Made by a program: the position numbers and the translations under genes. The notes under the pieces are model-generated. The model did no database searches. It had not been told where the DNA came from and saw only the letters and a program-made list of their open reading frames with translations. A stretch of DNA of 64,000 nucleotides, taken from NCBI RefSeq assembly GCF_034059295.1, contig NZ_CP139141.1, positions 1,409,001 through 1,473,000 on the forward strand, written 5' to 3'. Source of the stretch: Pseudomonas sp. HR96 (lineage in GTDB: Bacteria; Pseudomonadota; Gammaproteobacteria; Pseudomonadales; Pseudomonadaceae). Every line of letters starts with the position of its first letter. Positions within the stretch are counted from its first letter, which is position 1. Shown one piece after another: positions 36,499 to 46,449 of the stretch.

Positions 36499-39066
36499 TT
36501 AGACCCGCGTCTTCAATGTATAGAGCAATTCCAGCGCCTGGCGTGGCGTCAGCCCGTCGACATCGACCTTGGCCAGCTCATCCAGCACCGGGTGGGGGAG
36601 GCTGGCGAACAGATCGCTCTGGTGCGGCACCTTGACCTTGCCCTGCTTGGCCACCGCAACATCCCGGGGCAGGCTGGAGGTTTCCAGGCGGCTCAGGTGT
36701 TCACGAGCGCGCTTGATCACCGGAGTCGGGACCCCGGCCAGTTGCGCGACCGCCAGGCCATAGCTCTGGCTGGCCGGCCCGGGCAGTACGTGGTGCAAAA
36801 AGACGATGCGCTCGTTGTGTTCAGTGGCATTGAGATGCACGTTGGCCACCAGTGGCTCGCTTTCCGGCAGTACCGTCAGTTCGAAATAATGCGTCGCGAA
36901 CAACGTATAGGCACGCAACTGCGCCAGACGTTCCGCAGCCGCCCAGGCCAGTGACAAGCCGTCGAAGGTACTGGTGCCGCGGCCCACCTCGTCCATCAGC
37001 ACGAGGCTGCGCTCGCTGGCATTGTGCAGGATGTTGGCGGTTTCGCTCATCTCCACCATGAACGTCGAGCGCCCGCCCGCGAGGTCATCGCTGGAGCCGA
37101 TCCGGGTGAAGATGCGGTCGACCATTGATAGTTCGCAGCGGGCAGCAGGCACATAGCTACCGATATGAGCCAATAGCACGATCAGCGCCGTCTGGCGCAT
37201 GTAGGTGGATTTACCCCCCATGTTTGGCCCGGTAATGACCAACATGCGCGTATTGTCGTCCAGTGCCAGGTCGTTGGCCACGAACGGCGTGGTCAGCACC
37301 TGCTCGACCACCGGGTGGCGACCCTGGGTGATGCGCATGCAAGGCTCGTCGACAAAGCTCGGGCAATTGAGATCAAGGGTGAGCGCGCGCTCGGCCAGGT
37401 TGCTCAGCACATCCAGCTCGGCCAGGGCGGCAGCGGTGTCCTGCAGCGGTGCCAGGTGTCCGATCAAGTCTTCGAGCAATGCCTCGTAAAGCATCTTTTC
37501 CCGGGCCAGCGCGCGGCTTTTGGCCGACAGCGCCTTGTCCTCGAACTCCTTGAGTTCCGGCGTGATGAAGCGCTCGGCGCCCTTGAGTGTCTGGCGTCGG
37601 ATATAGTCGGCCGGCGCCTGTTCGGCCTGCTTGCTCGGCAATTCGATGAAATAGCCGTGCACCCGGTTGTAGCCGACCTTGAGGTTGGCCAGGCCGGTGC
37701 GGGCCTTTTCCCGGGCTTCGAGATCGATGAGGAACTGCCCGGCGTTTTCGCTGAGCGACAGCAGTTCGTCGAGCTCGCCGTCATAGCCGGTCTTGAGCAC
37801 CCCACCGTCGCGGATCACCGCGGGCGGGTTGTCGATGATCGCGCGTTGCAGCAGGTCGGCGAGCTGTGGATATGTGCCGGCAGTCCGCGCCAGCCCGGCC
37901 AGATGCGGCGCCTCCAGCTCGGCCATGGCCACTTGCAGTTGCGGCAGGGCGCCCAGAGCATCGCGCAGGCGCGCGAGGTCCCGCGGACGGGCGTTACGCA
38001 GGCCGATACGGGCAAGGATGCGCTCGATATCGCCGATTTCCTTGAGCTGGGGTTGCAACTGCTCGAACCGGTAACCTTCCAGCAGGCAGCCTATGGAGCT
38101 CTGCCGGGCTTGCAACACCTTGAGGTCGCGCAGCGGGCGATTCAGCCAGCGCGTCAGCAGGCGGCTGGCCATGGCGGTCTGGCAACGATCGACCACCGAC
38201 TGCAGGGTGTTGTCGCGGCCACCGGCCAGGTTGGTGTCCAGCTCCAGGTTGCGGCGGCTGGCGCCGTCGAGGATCACCGTGTCGTCCAGGCGTTCGTGAC
38301 GCAGGCTGCGCAAGTGGGGCAGGGCGGTGCGCTGGGTTTCCTTGGCGTAGGCGAGCAGGCAGCCGGCAGCGCCGATGGCCAGGGTCAGGGTTTCGCAGCC
38401 GAAACCCTTGAGGTCCTGGGTGGAAAACTGCTGGCACAGGCTTTTGTGCGCGCTGTCGCGCTCGAAGTCCCACGGCGCCCGGCGCCGCGAGCCGCGACGT
38501 TTTTCCGCCGGCAGGCCCTGGGGCCAGTCGTCCGGGATCAGCAGCTCCACCGGATTGATGCGTTCAAGCTCCGCCAGCAGGGTTTCCCAGCCCTTGATCT
38601 CCAGCACGCTGAAGTTGCCGCTGGTGATATCCAGCACGGCGAGGCCGAACAGCCGTTCGTCGCCGAGCACGGCGGCAATCAGGTTGTCGCGGCGCTCGTC
38701 CAGGAGTGCTTCGTCGCTGACCGTTCCCGGCGTGATGATCCGCACGACCTGACGTTCCACCGGCCCTTTGCTGGTGGCCGGGTCGCCGATCTGCTCGCAG
38801 ATGACCACCGACTCGCCGAGCTTGACCAGCTTGGCCAGATAGCCCTCGGCGGCATGGTAGGGGATGCCGCACATGGGAATCGACTGGCCGGCCGACTGGC
38901 CCCGCGCGGTCAGCGTGATGTCCAGCAACTTGGCCGCTTTCTTCGCATCTTCGTAGAAGATTTCGTAGAAGTCGCCCATGCGGTAGAACATCAGCTGGTC
39001 TGGGTGCTGGTTCTTCAGGCGCCAGTACTGCTGCATCATCGGGGTGTGGTTGGAAAGGTCAGACAT
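36499..39066 (-). CDS. mutS: DNA mismatch repair protein MutS
   Basis: Recognises mismatches and starts repair with MutL. The 855-residue protein has the N-terminal mismatch-contact Phe-x-Glu in [14 protein letters not shown]. The connector, lever and clamp regions follow. The ATPase carries Walker [15 protein letters not shown] near residue 615 and the conserved [15 protein letters not shown]. It is complete, so a mutator state is not indicated. Confidence 0.98.
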   Translation of the reverse strand: MSDLSNHTPMMQQYWRLKNQHPDQLMFYRMGDFYEIFYEDAKKAAKLLDITLTARGQSAGQSIPMCGIPYHAAEGYLAKLVKLGESVVICEQIGDPATSKGPVERQVVRIITPGTVSDEALLDERRDNLIAAVLGDERLFGLAVLDITSGNFSVLEIKGWETLLAELERINPVELLIPDDWPQGLPAEKRRGSRRRAPWDFERDSAHKSLCQQFSTQDLKGFGCETLTLAIGAAGCLLAYAKETQRTALPHLRSLRHERLDDTVILDGASRRNLELDTNLAGGRDNTLQSVVDRCQTAMASRLLTRWLNRPLRDLKVLQARQSSIGCLLEGYRFEQLQPQLKEIGDIERILARIGLRNARPRDLARLRDALGALPQLQVAMAELEAPHLAGLARTAGTYPQLADLLQRAIIDNPPAVIRDGGVLKTGYDGELDELLSLSENAGQFLIDLEAREKARTGLANLKVGYNRVHGYFIELPSKQAEQAPADYIRRQTLKGAERFITPELKEFEDKALSAKSRALAREKMLYEALLEDLIGHLAPLQDTAAALAELDVLSNLAERALTLDLNCPSFVDEPCMRITQGRHPVVEQVLTTPFVANDLALDDNTRMLVITGPNMGGKSTYMRQTALIVLLAHIGSYVPAARCELSMVDRIFTRIGSSDDLAGGRSTFMVEMSETANILHNASERSLVLMDEVGRGTSTFDGLSLAWAAAERLAQLRAYTLFATHYFELTVLPESEPLVANVHLNATEHNERIVFLHHVLPGPASQSYGLAVAQLAGVPTPVIKRAREHLSRLETSSLPRDVAVAKQGKVKVPHQSDLFASLPHPVLDELAKVDVDGLTPRQALELLYTLKTRV

Positions 39067-39184
39067 TCAATGACTTGGCTCGTGTCGGAAGGTGCAGGGA
39101 AGCTAACCGCCCATGGTACAGGGATTTTTTCACGAGTGCCGCTGGTGTACGGTAGGCGCACCCTCATGTAATGGAGCCCTGCCG

Positions 39185-39685
39185 ATGGACGTAGTGACCA
39201 CCCTTGCCACCACCCTGGGGCTGCGTCTGCACGCGCTGTCGGCGCAGGTCAGCACGGCCGAATCCTGCACCGGTGGCGGCATCGCCGAGGCGATCACCCG
39301 GGTTGCCGGCAGCTCGGCCTGGTTCGAGGCTGGCTATGTGACCTACTCCAATGCGCAGAAGACCCGCCAGCTGGGTGTGCCTGAAGTCCTGTTCGGCCAA
39401 GTGGGTGCGGTCAGCCGCGAGGTGGTCGAGGCCATGGCCGCCGGCGCTCTGGGGCACAGTGGTGCGCGCTTCAGCGTGGCAGTCAGCGGCGTCGCCGGCC
39501 CCGATGGCGGCTCGGCCGAGAAGCCGGTGGGCACCGTCTGGCTGGCCTGGGCCGATGGCGCTCGGCTATACAGCGAGCGGCGGCAGTTCACCGGCGATCG
39601 GGAAGCGGTGCGCCGACAAACGGTAATCGCCGCGCTAGAGGGCTTGTTACACCTTGGCGCAGGAGAAAATCCAATACAGGGGTAG
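39185..39685 (+). CDS. pncC: Nicotinamide-nucleotide amidohydrolase (CinA C-terminal type)
   Basis: Deamidates NMN to nicotinic acid mononucleotide in the pyridine nucleotide cycle. ATG 39185 ([15 protein letters not shown]) gives 166 residues; an earlier in-frame start lies in the mutS promoter region. The catalytic serine is in [13 protein letters not shown], and [14 protein letters not shown] and SGVAGPDGG follow. It precedes recA, as in other gamma-proteobacteria. Confidence 0.95.
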   Translation: MDVVTTLATTLGLRLHALSAQVSTAESCTGGGIAEAITRVAGSSAWFEAGYVTYSNAQKTRQLGVPEVLFGQVGAVSREVVEAMAAGALGHSGARFSVAVSGVAGPDGGSAEKPVGTVWLAWADGARLYSERRQFTGDREAVRRQTVIAALEGLLHLGAGENPIQG

Positions 39686-39712
39686 GCGCGCGGCGGCCAC
39701 TGTGGAATAATA

Positions 39713-39728
39713 CTGTCTACTTATACAG
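39713..39728 (+). promoter_or_regulatory. LexA box upstream of recA
   Basis: CTGT-CTACTTAT-ACAG matches the SOS consensus CTGT-N8-ACAG exactly, 44 bp before the recA ATG. It predicts LexA repression and DNA-damage induction. Confidence 0.92.
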
Positions 39729-39771
39729 GTGTTCAGGCCTCCCCGGCCTTATTGATTACGTGAGGACTTCA

Positions 39772-40884
39772 ATGGACGACAACAAGAAGCGTGCCTTGGC
39801 TGCGGCCCTGGGTCAGATCGAACGTCAATTCGGCAAGGGCGCCGTCATGCGTATGGGCGATCATGATCGCCAGGCTATCCCTGCCATTTCGACCGGTTCC
39901 CTGGGCCTGGACATCGCGCTGGGCATCGGCGGTTTGCCAAAAGGCCGTATCGTCGAAATCTACGGCCCGGAATCGTCGGGTAAAACCACGCTGACCCTGT
40001 CGGTCATCGCCCAGGCCCAGAAGAGCGGCGCCACCTGCGCCTTCGTCGACGCCGAGCACGCGCTGGACCCCGAGTATGCCGGCAAGCTGGGCGTCAACGT
40101 CGACGACCTGCTGGTCTCGCAGCCGGACACCGGCGAACAGGCCCTGGAAATCACCGACATGCTGGTACGCTCCAACGCCGTTGACGTGATCATCGTCGAC
40201 TCCGTGGCGGCACTGGTGCCCAAGGCGGAAATCGAAGGCGAGATGGGCGACATGCACGTGGGCCTGCAGGCTCGCCTGATGTCCCAGGCACTGCGCAAGA
40301 TCACCGGCAACATCAAGAACGCCAACTGCCTGGTCATCTTCATCAACCAGATCCGCATGAAAATCGGCGTCATGTTCGGCAGCCCGGAAACCACCACTGG
40401 TGGTAACGCGCTGAAGTTCTACGCGTCGGTGCGCCTTGATATCCGCCGTACCGGTGCGGTGAAGGAAGGCGACGAAGTGGTCGGCAGCGAAACCCGCGTC
40501 AAGATCGTCAAGAACAAGGTTGCTCCACCTTTCCGTCAGGCTGAATTCCAGATCCTGTACGGCAAGGGTATCTACCTGAATGGCGAGATCATCGACCTGG
40601 GCGTTGCCAATGGCCTGCTGGAGAAATCCGGTGCATGGTACAGCTACCAGGGCAGCAAGATCGGCCAGGGCAAGGCCAACTCGGCCAAGTTCCTGCAGGA
40701 CAACCCGGAAATCGGTGCAGCCCTCGAGAAGCAGATCCGCGACAAGCTGCTGACCGGTGGTCAAGACGCCAAGGATGCGAAAGACGCGAAAGACGCCAAA
40801 GACGTCAAGGACGCCAAAGGTAAGCAGGCCGCTGTCGAAGACTCCCCGGCCGATGATTTGGTAGACGCCGACGCCGATTTCTAA
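39772..40884 (+). CDS. recA: Recombinase RecA with an expanded C-terminal tail
   Basis: Strand-exchange recombinase and LexA coprotease. ATG 39772 gives 370 residues, longer than the roughly 355 usual in Pseudomonas. Walker A is GPESSGKT (near residues 66-73), and [20 protein letters not shown] forms the DNA-binding loop region. The extra length is in the tail: after TGGQ come six near-identical triplets (DAK, five times, and DVK, once) before GKQAAVEDS. The 9-bp DNA units vary at third positions. The acidic-basic tail regulates filament formation in E. coli, so the repeat may modulate activity. Confidence 0.97.
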   Translation: MDDNKKRALAAALGQIERQFGKGAVMRMGDHDRQAIPAISTGSLGLDIALGIGGLPKGRIVEIYGPESSGKTTLTLSVIAQAQKSGATCAFVDAEHALDPEYAGKLGVNVDDLLVSQPDTGEQALEITDMLVRSNAVDVIIVDSVAALVPKAEIEGEMGDMHVGLQARLMSQALRKITGNIKNANCLVIFINQIRMKIGVMFGSPETTTGGNALKFYASVRLDIRRTGAVKEGDEVVGSETRVKIVKNKVAPPFRQAEFQILYGKGIYLNGEIIDLGVANGLLEKSGAWYSYQGSKIGQGKANSAKFLQDNPEIGAALEKQIRDKLLTGGQDAKDAKDAKDAKDVKDAKGKQAAVEDSPADDLVDADADF

Positions 40885-40893
40885 GGTCTATTG

Positions 40894-41361
40894 ATGTCAG
40901 CGGTATTGGATACACCCGTCGCCGTGCGACGGACGGCCATGGATCTGCTCGCTCGTCGCGAGCACGGCCGAGTCGAGTTGACGCGCAAACTGCGTCAACG
41001 CGGCGCCGATCCGGAAATGATCGAGCAGGCCCTCGATCGTTTGAGCGAAGAGGGGCTGTTGTCCGAAGCTCGCTATCTGGAAAGCTTCGTTCGCTACCGA
41101 GCCGGTTCAGGCTACGGGCCAGCGCGTATCCGTGAAGAACTGCAACAGCGTGGCCTGGCACGCGCCGATGTCGAACAGGCATTACGCGAGTCGGGTTTCG
41201 ATTGGGCGGCGCAGCTGGCAGACACTTGGCAGCGCAAATTTGCCGGACGCCTGCCGGCTGATATGCGCGAACGGGCCAAGCAGACTCGTTTTCTGGTGTA
41301 TCGCGGCTATTCCATGGAGCTGGTCAGTCGGCTGCTCAGTGGTCGGTCTCTGGACGACTGA
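40894..41361 (+). CDS. recX: RecA regulatory protein RecX
   Basis: Binds the RecA filament and limits its activity. The 155-residue protein consists of three-helix repeats; [20 protein letters not shown] and [16 protein letters not shown] are typical. It starts nine bases after recA (ATG 40894, with an in-frame TTG just before) and is probably made at a low level by readthrough. Confidence 0.95.
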   Translation: MSAVLDTPVAVRRTAMDLLARREHGRVELTRKLRQRGADPEMIEQALDRLSEEGLLSEARYLESFVRYRAGSGYGPARIREELQQRGLARADVEQALRESGFDWAAQLADTWQRKFAGRLPADMRERAKQTRFLVYRGYSMELVSRLLSGRSLDD

Positions 41362-41368
41362 AACAGTG

Positions 41369-41400
41369 GGGGGCAAGCCCCCGACCGGCCGCGAGGCCGG
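41369..41400. terminator. Double GC hairpin between recX and the LOG-family gene
   Basis: GGGGGC-AA-GCCCCC and CCGGCC-GCGA-GGCCGG lie back to back in the 63-bp convergent gap. There is no T-run, so it may be a REP-derived bidirectional stop or an mRNA end protector. Confidence 0.55.
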
Positions 41401-41424
41401 CCGATGTGCTCCTGCTTCAGGGTT

Positions 41425-42489
41425 TCAATCAGCCCAATTCCCCGCCTCATTGATGTAATCCACCAATTCGCGCAGCCGCCCGTGATGCCGGCCATTGAAG
41501 GTAAAGGCCAGCCTTGCCAAATGGGCGAACTGCGCGTCGTCTTGGCCGTCGTCGACGTACTGATGAAAGCGATCGCTCAGCTTGATGTCGGCGAAACGCG
41601 CTTGCAGCTCTTCGAGTGCATCGAGCGTCAAGGCATGGTGCATGCGAATCACGAATAGATTCTTCAGCCAGCGGCTGGAGTGGAAGTTGCTGTAGAAGCG
41701 GTTGATCTCGGCCACTGCGTCGTCGGCGTTGTCCACCAGCCGCAGCAGCTTGAGGTCGCTGGGCAGGATGTAATGGTTGGCTTCGAGTTGGTTGCGGATG
41801 AAACTCAGCGCGTCGCGCCAGAAACTGCCGTCCGGGGTGTCCAGCAAAACCACTGGCACCAGCGGGCTCTTGCCGGTCTGAATCAGCGTCAGCACTTCCA
41901 GCGCCTCGTCCAGCGTGCCGAAGCCGCCCGGGCAGAGCACCAGGGCATCGGCCTCCTTGACGAAGAACAGCTTGCGAATGAAGAAGAAGTGGAAAGGCAC
42001 CAGTTGCTCGCTGCCTTCCATGGTGGCGTTGGCATGTTGCTCGAAGGGCAGGGTGATGTTGAAGCCCAGGCTATGCTCGGCCCCCGCACCCTCGTGGGCG
42101 GCCGCCATGATGCCGCCGCCGGCGCCGGTGATGACCATCAATTGTGCCTTGGCCAGGGCCGCACCGAGGTCGCGCGCCTGGGCATACAAAGGGTGCTCGA
42201 CGGGTGTGCGCGCGGAGCCGAAGACGGTGACCTTGCGACGGCCCTTGAAGCGCTCGAGCACACGGAAGGCATGGTCAAGTTCGCGCAGGGTCTGCAGGGT
42301 GATTTTGGCATTCCAGCGGTTGCGGTCATCCTCGGCCATGCGCAGCACGGTCAACATCATGTCGCGGTAGAGTGCAAGGTTGGGGCTGTCGGGCGCCAGG
42401 TGGCTCAGTTGGCGCTCGATGGTGTCGGTCAGATCCAGGCCTTTGGCGGCAAAGTGCCGGGTCAAGGCGTCGTCGGGTTGGTAAGGCAT
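41425..42489 (-). CDS. LOG/PpnN-like nucleotide 5'-monophosphate nucleosidase family protein
   Basis: The 354-residue protein belongs to the Rossmann-fold LOG family, often misnamed lysine decarboxylase, whose members cleave base from ribose in nucleoside monophosphates. The nucleotide-binding and catalytic signatures are VITGAGGGIMAAAHEGAG and LCPGGFGTLDEALEVL. It is longer than the minimal 190-residue LOG enzymes and has N- and C-terminal extensions. The substrate cannot be read from sequence. It is convergent with recX. Confidence 0.85.
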   Translation of the reverse strand: MPYQPDDALTRHFAAKGLDLTDTIERQLSHLAPDSPNLALYRDMMLTVLRMAEDDRNRWNAKITLQTLRELDHAFRVLERFKGRRKVTVFGSARTPVEHPLYAQARDLGAALAKAQLMVITGAGGGIMAAAHEGAGAEHSLGFNITLPFEQHANATMEGSEQLVPFHFFFIRKLFFVKEADALVLCPGGFGTLDEALEVLTLIQTGKSPLVPVVLLDTPDGSFWRDALSFIRNQLEANHYILPSDLKLLRLVDNADDAVAEINRFYSNFHSSRWLKNLFVIRMHHALTLDALEELQARFADIKLSDRFHQYVDDGQDDAQFAHLARLAFTFNGRHHGRLRELVDYINEAGNWAD

Positions 42490-42678
42490 TCACGTCTCCT
42501 TGTACGCCGCTGTGACGGCAACATCCGCAGGATAATGACCTCGACAGTCGAAGGGTGGCAACCGGTTTTCTGACCGCCTGGATAGCAGCCAAGGGCCATC
42601 CGTCAGATAGGATCCTAAGACCGGTGTGCTCTGATTTAATGAATATAAGCAGGAAGCACAGCGCGCTAAGGAGGCCTC

Positions 42679-42876
42679 GTGCCCAGGCTCACGTTGGAAA
42701 TAGATTCAAACTTGTATGCTCTGCTCAAGCAGGCCGCCCAGGCCAATCACTCAACCCTGGAGCAGGAGTGCGTGAGGCGGCTGGAAGGTGGCGAGCGCCA
42801 CTCGCGCTACATGCAGGCTCTGCTCGCGGAAATGCGCGCCGAGGAAGAGCAGCGGCGCGCCGATTCTTCTCGTTAG
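42679..42876 (+). CDS. Small ribbon-helix-helix (Arc/FitA-like) protein
   Basis: The 65-residue protein starts at GTG 42679 behind a strong ribosome binding site (AAGGAGG). RLTLEIDSNLYALLKQAAQA resembles an Arc/CopG ribbon-helix-helix DNA-binding module. A charged helix (YMQALLAEMRAEEEQRR) follows and could bind a partner. Antitoxins have this build, but no toxin gene is adjacent: the next gene is convergent and encodes an exported protein. It may be an orphan antitoxin or a stand-alone regulator. Confidence 0.75.
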   Translation: MPRLTLEIDSNLYALLKQAAQANHSTLEQECVRRLEGGERHSRYMQALLAEMRAEEEQRRADSSR

Positions 42877-42877
42877 C

Positions 42878-43309
42878 TTACTTGGTCTTCTTTTTCGCGG
42901 CGGGCTTGCCGCTGCAATCGGCCAGGGTAAAGCGGTGGGTCATGATTTCGCGGTTGGTCTGATACTCGGTGAAGTCATAGCGCATGACCGCGCCCTTCTT
43001 CATCAGGTCGAGGTAACCCTGGTTGCGGCACACGCTGGCGCCCAGCTGGAAGTAAACGGTCTTGGGATCGGCGCGCATCTGCTCGGCCTGGCCTTCGCGT
43101 ACGCTCAGATGATCGATCAGTTCCTTGCCCTCGACGGTGTAGCCCTGGTCGAGGATGTCTTCGCTGATCGCGCGCGGGGTGCCGACGCTGCTTTGCTGAG
43201 CCACTTCCTGGAGCAACTTGTTCAGTTCGAAATCCTGCTTGGAAGCCGCTTGAACAGCCAACGGCAGGGCCAGCAGCAGGGCAACGGACGGGACGATAAG
43301 GCGTGGCAT
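42878..43309 (-). CDS. Exported protein of the PA3611 type, function unknown
   Basis: ATG 43309 (MPRLIVPSVALLLALPLAVQA, cleaved before ASKQDF) follows GGAGAG and gives 143 residues. An ATG four codons earlier is less well placed. The mature protein has two cysteines (SVCRNQGYLD and ADCSGKP) that could form a disulfide, and it ends in a basic PAAKKKTK tail. By similarity and position it resembles P. aeruginosa PA3611, a small periplasmic protein. It ends one base after the ribbon-helix-helix gene, tail to tail. Confidence 0.75.
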   Translation of the reverse strand: MPRLIVPSVALLLALPLAVQAASKQDFELNKLLQEVAQQSSVGTPRAISEDILDQGYTVEGKELIDHLSVREGQAEQMRADPKTVYFQLGASVCRNQGYLDLMKKGAVMRYDFTEYQTNREIMTHRFTLADCSGKPAAKKKTK

Positions 43310-43527
43310 TAAGCTCTCCATTGGTTCAGGACATGTGCGGTAACAGGTGCGTTGGACCGGCCAACCCGGGGTGTGTTCCCCGCAGGCGTACCTGATGGCC
43401 GCCGATTATAGGGGCTCGAGCCGGGCGGTACTACTTTTGACGGATGAAGCCAGGTTCAGGTTGCGCTGTTAGAATGCGCCGCCGTGGCGACCTGGCCGCG
43501 AAGAGCCCACCAGCACAGTGACCTGCA

Positions 43528-44241
43528 ATGACCCACGCCATCTTCCGTCTGCGCGCCGAGCGCCTCGCCGAAACCGACCTGCCGCTGGTGCGCGGCTGGC
43601 GCGCGCCGCGCTGTCATCGCTGCCGAGTAATTGCCGACTATTGCCTGTGCCAATGGAAGCCCAGCGTACCGGCCCATTCGGGCATGTGCCTGCTGATGGC
43701 CAAGGGTGAGTCGCTCAAACCCAGCAACACCGGCTGGCTGATCGCCGATGTGGTCGAGCAGACTCATGCCTATGTGTGGGAACGCACGGCCGTCGACGCC
43801 GCCTTGTTGCAATTGCTGGAGGACCCGCAGTGGCAACCCTACATTGTCTTCCCGGGCGAGTTCGTCGAGCCGCAGCGGGTAGTCAGCGAGGTCACGCCGG
43901 TAGCGGGCAAGCGCCCGTTGTTCATCCTGCTCGACGCGACATGGACCCAGGCGCGCAAGATGTTTCGCAAGAGCCCCTATCTGGAGCGCTTCCCGGTACT
44001 GAGCCTGGCGCCGGAACAGTTGTCCCGTTACCAGCTCAGGCGCTCCCGGCGCGACGATCACTTCTGCACCGCCGAGGTGGCAGCGCTGTGTCTGGAGCTG
44101 GCCGGGGAAGAGACTGCGGCGCGGGTGCTGGATGCTTATCTGGATGTGTTCAGCGCACACTATCTGTGCGGCAAGGCAAAGACGGCGGTGGATCCGGACG
44201 ACGCCGCTCACTGCTTTCTGCGGCCGTTCATCGGCCCTTGA
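43528..44241 (+). CDS. tapT: tRNA-uridine aminocarboxypropyltransferase (DTW domain)
   Basis: Transfers the aminocarboxypropyl group of SAM to U47 of tRNA to make acp3U. Its 237 residues show zinc-type cysteines near the start (CHRCRVIADYCLCQ) and the family DTW-type motif in LLDATWTQARKMFRKS near residue 140. The SPOUT-like knot region follows, with YQLRRSRRDDHFCTAEVAAL. The assignment is by family; TapT/YfiP is the characterised E. coli member. Confidence 0.88.
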   Translation: MTHAIFRLRAERLAETDLPLVRGWRAPRCHRCRVIADYCLCQWKPSVPAHSGMCLLMAKGESLKPSNTGWLIADVVEQTHAYVWERTAVDAALLQLLEDPQWQPYIVFPGEFVEPQRVVSEVTPVAGKRPLFILLDATWTQARKMFRKSPYLERFPVLSLAPEQLSRYQLRRSRRDDHFCTAEVAALCLELAGEETAARVLDAYLDVFSAHYLCGKAKTAVDPDDAAHCFLRPFIGP

Positions 44242-44313
44242 CCGCCCGCTGTGGGCTGGTCATCCTTGGCCGCCTGCTGTTCAACGACCTGCCGTACAGG
44301 ATCAGCCTGATAG

Positions 44314-44964
44314 ATGGCCACCTACGAAATCCTCATTGCCGATGACCACCCATTGTTCCGCAGCGCCCTGCATCAGGCATTGACCCTGGGCCTGGGCGCC
44401 GAGGTGCGTCTGGTCGAGGTGGCCAGCATCGCCGAGCTGGAAGGCCGGCTGGACGAGAAAGCCGATTGGGACCTGGTCCTGCTCGATCTCAACATGCCGG
44501 GTGCCTACGGCTTCTCCGGGCTAGTGCTGCTGCGCGGGCAGTATCCGCAGATTCCGGTGGTGATGGTCTCGGCCCAGGAAGAGGCGGCGGTAATGGTGCG
44601 CTCGCGCGAGTTCGGCGCCAGTGGTTTCATTCCCAAGTCGAGCCCGCTGGAAGTGATTCAGCAGGCGGTACGGGCCATTCTCGACGGCGACGTCTGGTGG
44701 CCGCCGCAGGCGTTCGAGGCGGTCAGCGTCTCGGACCAGGCGCGGGCCGCCAGCGAGGGGTTGGCCAGCCTGACGCCGCAACAGTTTCGCGTGCTGACCA
44801 TGGTGTGCGAAGGCCTGCTGAACAAGCAGATCGCCTACGAGCTGAATGTCTCCGAGGCCACGGTCAAGGCGCACGTCACGGCGATCTTTCGCAAGCTCAA
44901 TGTGCGCACTCGCACCCAGGCGGCACTGCTTCTGCAGCAGTTGGAGTCCATCTCGCCCAATTGA
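44314..44964 (+). CDS. erdR: LuxR-type response regulator, likely ErdR
   Basis: The 216-residue protein has a receiver domain (ADDHPLFRSAL, phospho-acceptor Asp in LVLLDLNMPGA, Lys in FIPKSSPLE) and a C-terminal NarL/LuxR helix-turn-helix (LTPQQFRVLTMVCEGLLNKQ to VSEATVKAHVTAIFRKLNV). It lies directly before dgkA, as does P. aeruginosa PA3604 (ErdR), which controls acetyl-CoA synthetase and ethanol oxidation genes. The sensor kinase is not encoded nearby. Confidence 0.85.
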   Translation: MATYEILIADDHPLFRSALHQALTLGLGAEVRLVEVASIAELEGRLDEKADWDLVLLDLNMPGAYGFSGLVLLRGQYPQIPVVMVSAQEEAAVMVRSREFGASGFIPKSSPLEVIQQAVRAILDGDVWWPPQAFEAVSVSDQARAASEGLASLTPQQFRVLTMVCEGLLNKQIAYELNVSEATVKAHVTAIFRKLNVRTRTQAALLLQQLESISPN

Positions 44965-45033
44965 GTCGATTCACGTTTTTTTGACTCGTTTGCTCGTACA
45001 ATCGTCATCTTTTATCGGTAGCAGACCTCCCCT

Positions 45034-45396
45034 ATGTCGCCTTTCAAGGGCCAGACCGGCCTCAAGCGTATTTTCAATGCCGCTGGCTACTCGCTGGACG
45101 GTCTGCGGGCCGCCTTTACCGGGGAAGCTGCTTTCCGCCAACTGGTGCTGCTCAACGTGGTGCTGATCCCGTGCAGCTTCCTGTTGCACGTCAGCCGCGC
45201 CGAACGGGCGATCATGATCGCCGTGTGCCTGCTGGCCCTGATGGTCGAGCTGCTCAACTCGGCTATCGAGGCGGCTATCGACCGTATCTCGCTGGATCGC
45301 CACCCGCTGTCCAAGAACGCCAAGGACATGGGCAGCGCCGCGCAATTTGTGGCGTTGAGCGCCATCGCTCTGGTCTGGGGTGTGATCCTGCTCTGA
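45034..45396 (+). CDS. dgkA: Diacylglycerol kinase
   Basis: Small trimeric inner-membrane kinase recycling diacylglycerol to phosphatidic acid. The 120 residues contain three membrane segments and the active-site block VELLNSAIEAAIDRIS with the catalytic Glu. GLKRIFNAAGYSLDGLRAAF is the amphipathic N-terminus. It ends four bases from the end of the convergent finR. Confidence 0.96.
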   Translation: MSPFKGQTGLKRIFNAAGYSLDGLRAAFTGEAAFRQLVLLNVVLIPCSFLLHVSRAERAIMIAVCLLALMVELLNSAIEAAIDRISLDRHPLSKNAKDMGSAAQFVALSAIALVWGVILL

Positions 45397-45400
45397 AGCG

Positions 45401-46327
45401 TCAGACGATGCTCTGCAGGACGATTTCATCGCTGCGCTGCACGCCGGCGGTGAACTGCCGGCACAGGTCGAGAAACTCGCGCATGGCCGAGGTCTGGTAT
45501 TTCTGCTTGTGCCAGATGAAGTAGAACTGGCGCAGCAGGTCCAGGCCCGGGGTTTGCAGGGCCACCAGGCTGCCACGGCGGAAGGCGTCGCGCAGCGCCA
45601 GCCGCGAGATGCAGCCGATGCCCAGGCCTGACTCCACAGCGCGCTTGATCGCCTCGGTGTGCTCCAGCTCCAGACGAATGTTCAGTGACGAGCGGTGATG
45701 GCGCATCGCTTGGTCAAAGGTCAGGCGAGTGCCTGAGCCCTGTTCGCGCAGGATCCAGGCCTCGCGGGTCAACTCCTCCATGCTTGCCCGCGCCTGCTGT
45801 GCCAGCGGATGGCTGGGCGCGCAGAACACCACCAGCTCGTCTTCTACCCACGGCTGCACCTCGATGTCGGGGTGGCTGCAGTCGCCCTCGATCAGGCCCA
45901 GGTCGATCTCGTAATGGGCCACCTGCTGCACCACGTGCTGGGTGTTGTGCACATGCAGCTTGACCTGGCTTTCCGGGTGCAGCTGCATGAATCGGCCAAT
46001 GAGCAAGGTGGCCAGGTAGTTGCCAATGGTCAGGGTGGCACCAACCGCCAGCGAGCCGAAGCCCGACTTGCCGTTGAGCAGGTCCTCGATCTCCTTGGCC
46101 TGGTCGAGCAGGGCAACCGCCTGGGGCAGCAGCTGCTGGCCCAGGGCATTGAGGCTCAGGCGTTTACCGGCGCGGTCGAACAGCTGGCAGCTGGACTGGC
46201 GCTCCAGCTCGGTGATGGAGGTGCTGGCCGCCGATTGCGAGAGCGCCAGCAGCACGGCAGCGCGCGACACGCTCTCCTGTTGGGCCACGGTGACAAAGAC
46301 TTGCAGTTGACGAAGTGTGAATCGCAT
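45401..46327 (-). CDS. finR: LysR-family regulator FinR
   Basis: The 308-residue protein has an N-terminal helix-turn-helix (SRAAVLLALSQSAASTSITE) and a LysR effector domain. It is divergent from fpr. In P. putida and P. aeruginosa the LysR regulator in this position, FinR, activates fpr under superoxide stress or iron limitation. The identification is by position and family. Confidence 0.88.
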   Translation of the reverse strand: MRFTLRQLQVFVTVAQQESVSRAAVLLALSQSAASTSITELERQSSCQLFDRAGKRLSLNALGQQLLPQAVALLDQAKEIEDLLNGKSGFGSLAVGATLTIGNYLATLLIGRFMQLHPESQVKLHVHNTQHVVQQVAHYEIDLGLIEGDCSHPDIEVQPWVEDELVVFCAPSHPLAQQARASMEELTREAWILREQGSGTRLTFDQAMRHHRSSLNIRLELEHTEAIKRAVESGLGIGCISRLALRDAFRRGSLVALQTPGLDLLRQFYFIWHKQKYQTSAMREFLDLCRQFTAGVQRSDEIVLQSIV

Positions 46328-46449
46328 ATCTATATAACCGATAACCCATATCTTGATAATTCAGTTAACAGATATTGTGGCTGCCTTTAGAATAGTGCGC
46401 AATCGCGCTCTTGATCAGCGCACGCGAATTCCCGAGGAGCTTTAGTCCC
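46328..46449. promoter_or_regulatory. Divergent finR-fpr control region
   Basis: A 122-bp AT-rich gap next to finR. It contains a direct repeat ATAACC-G-ATAACC (46334-46346) that could be part of a FinR site; no long dyad was seen. The fpr ribosome binding site GAGGAGC lies at 46434-46440. Confidence 0.45.
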
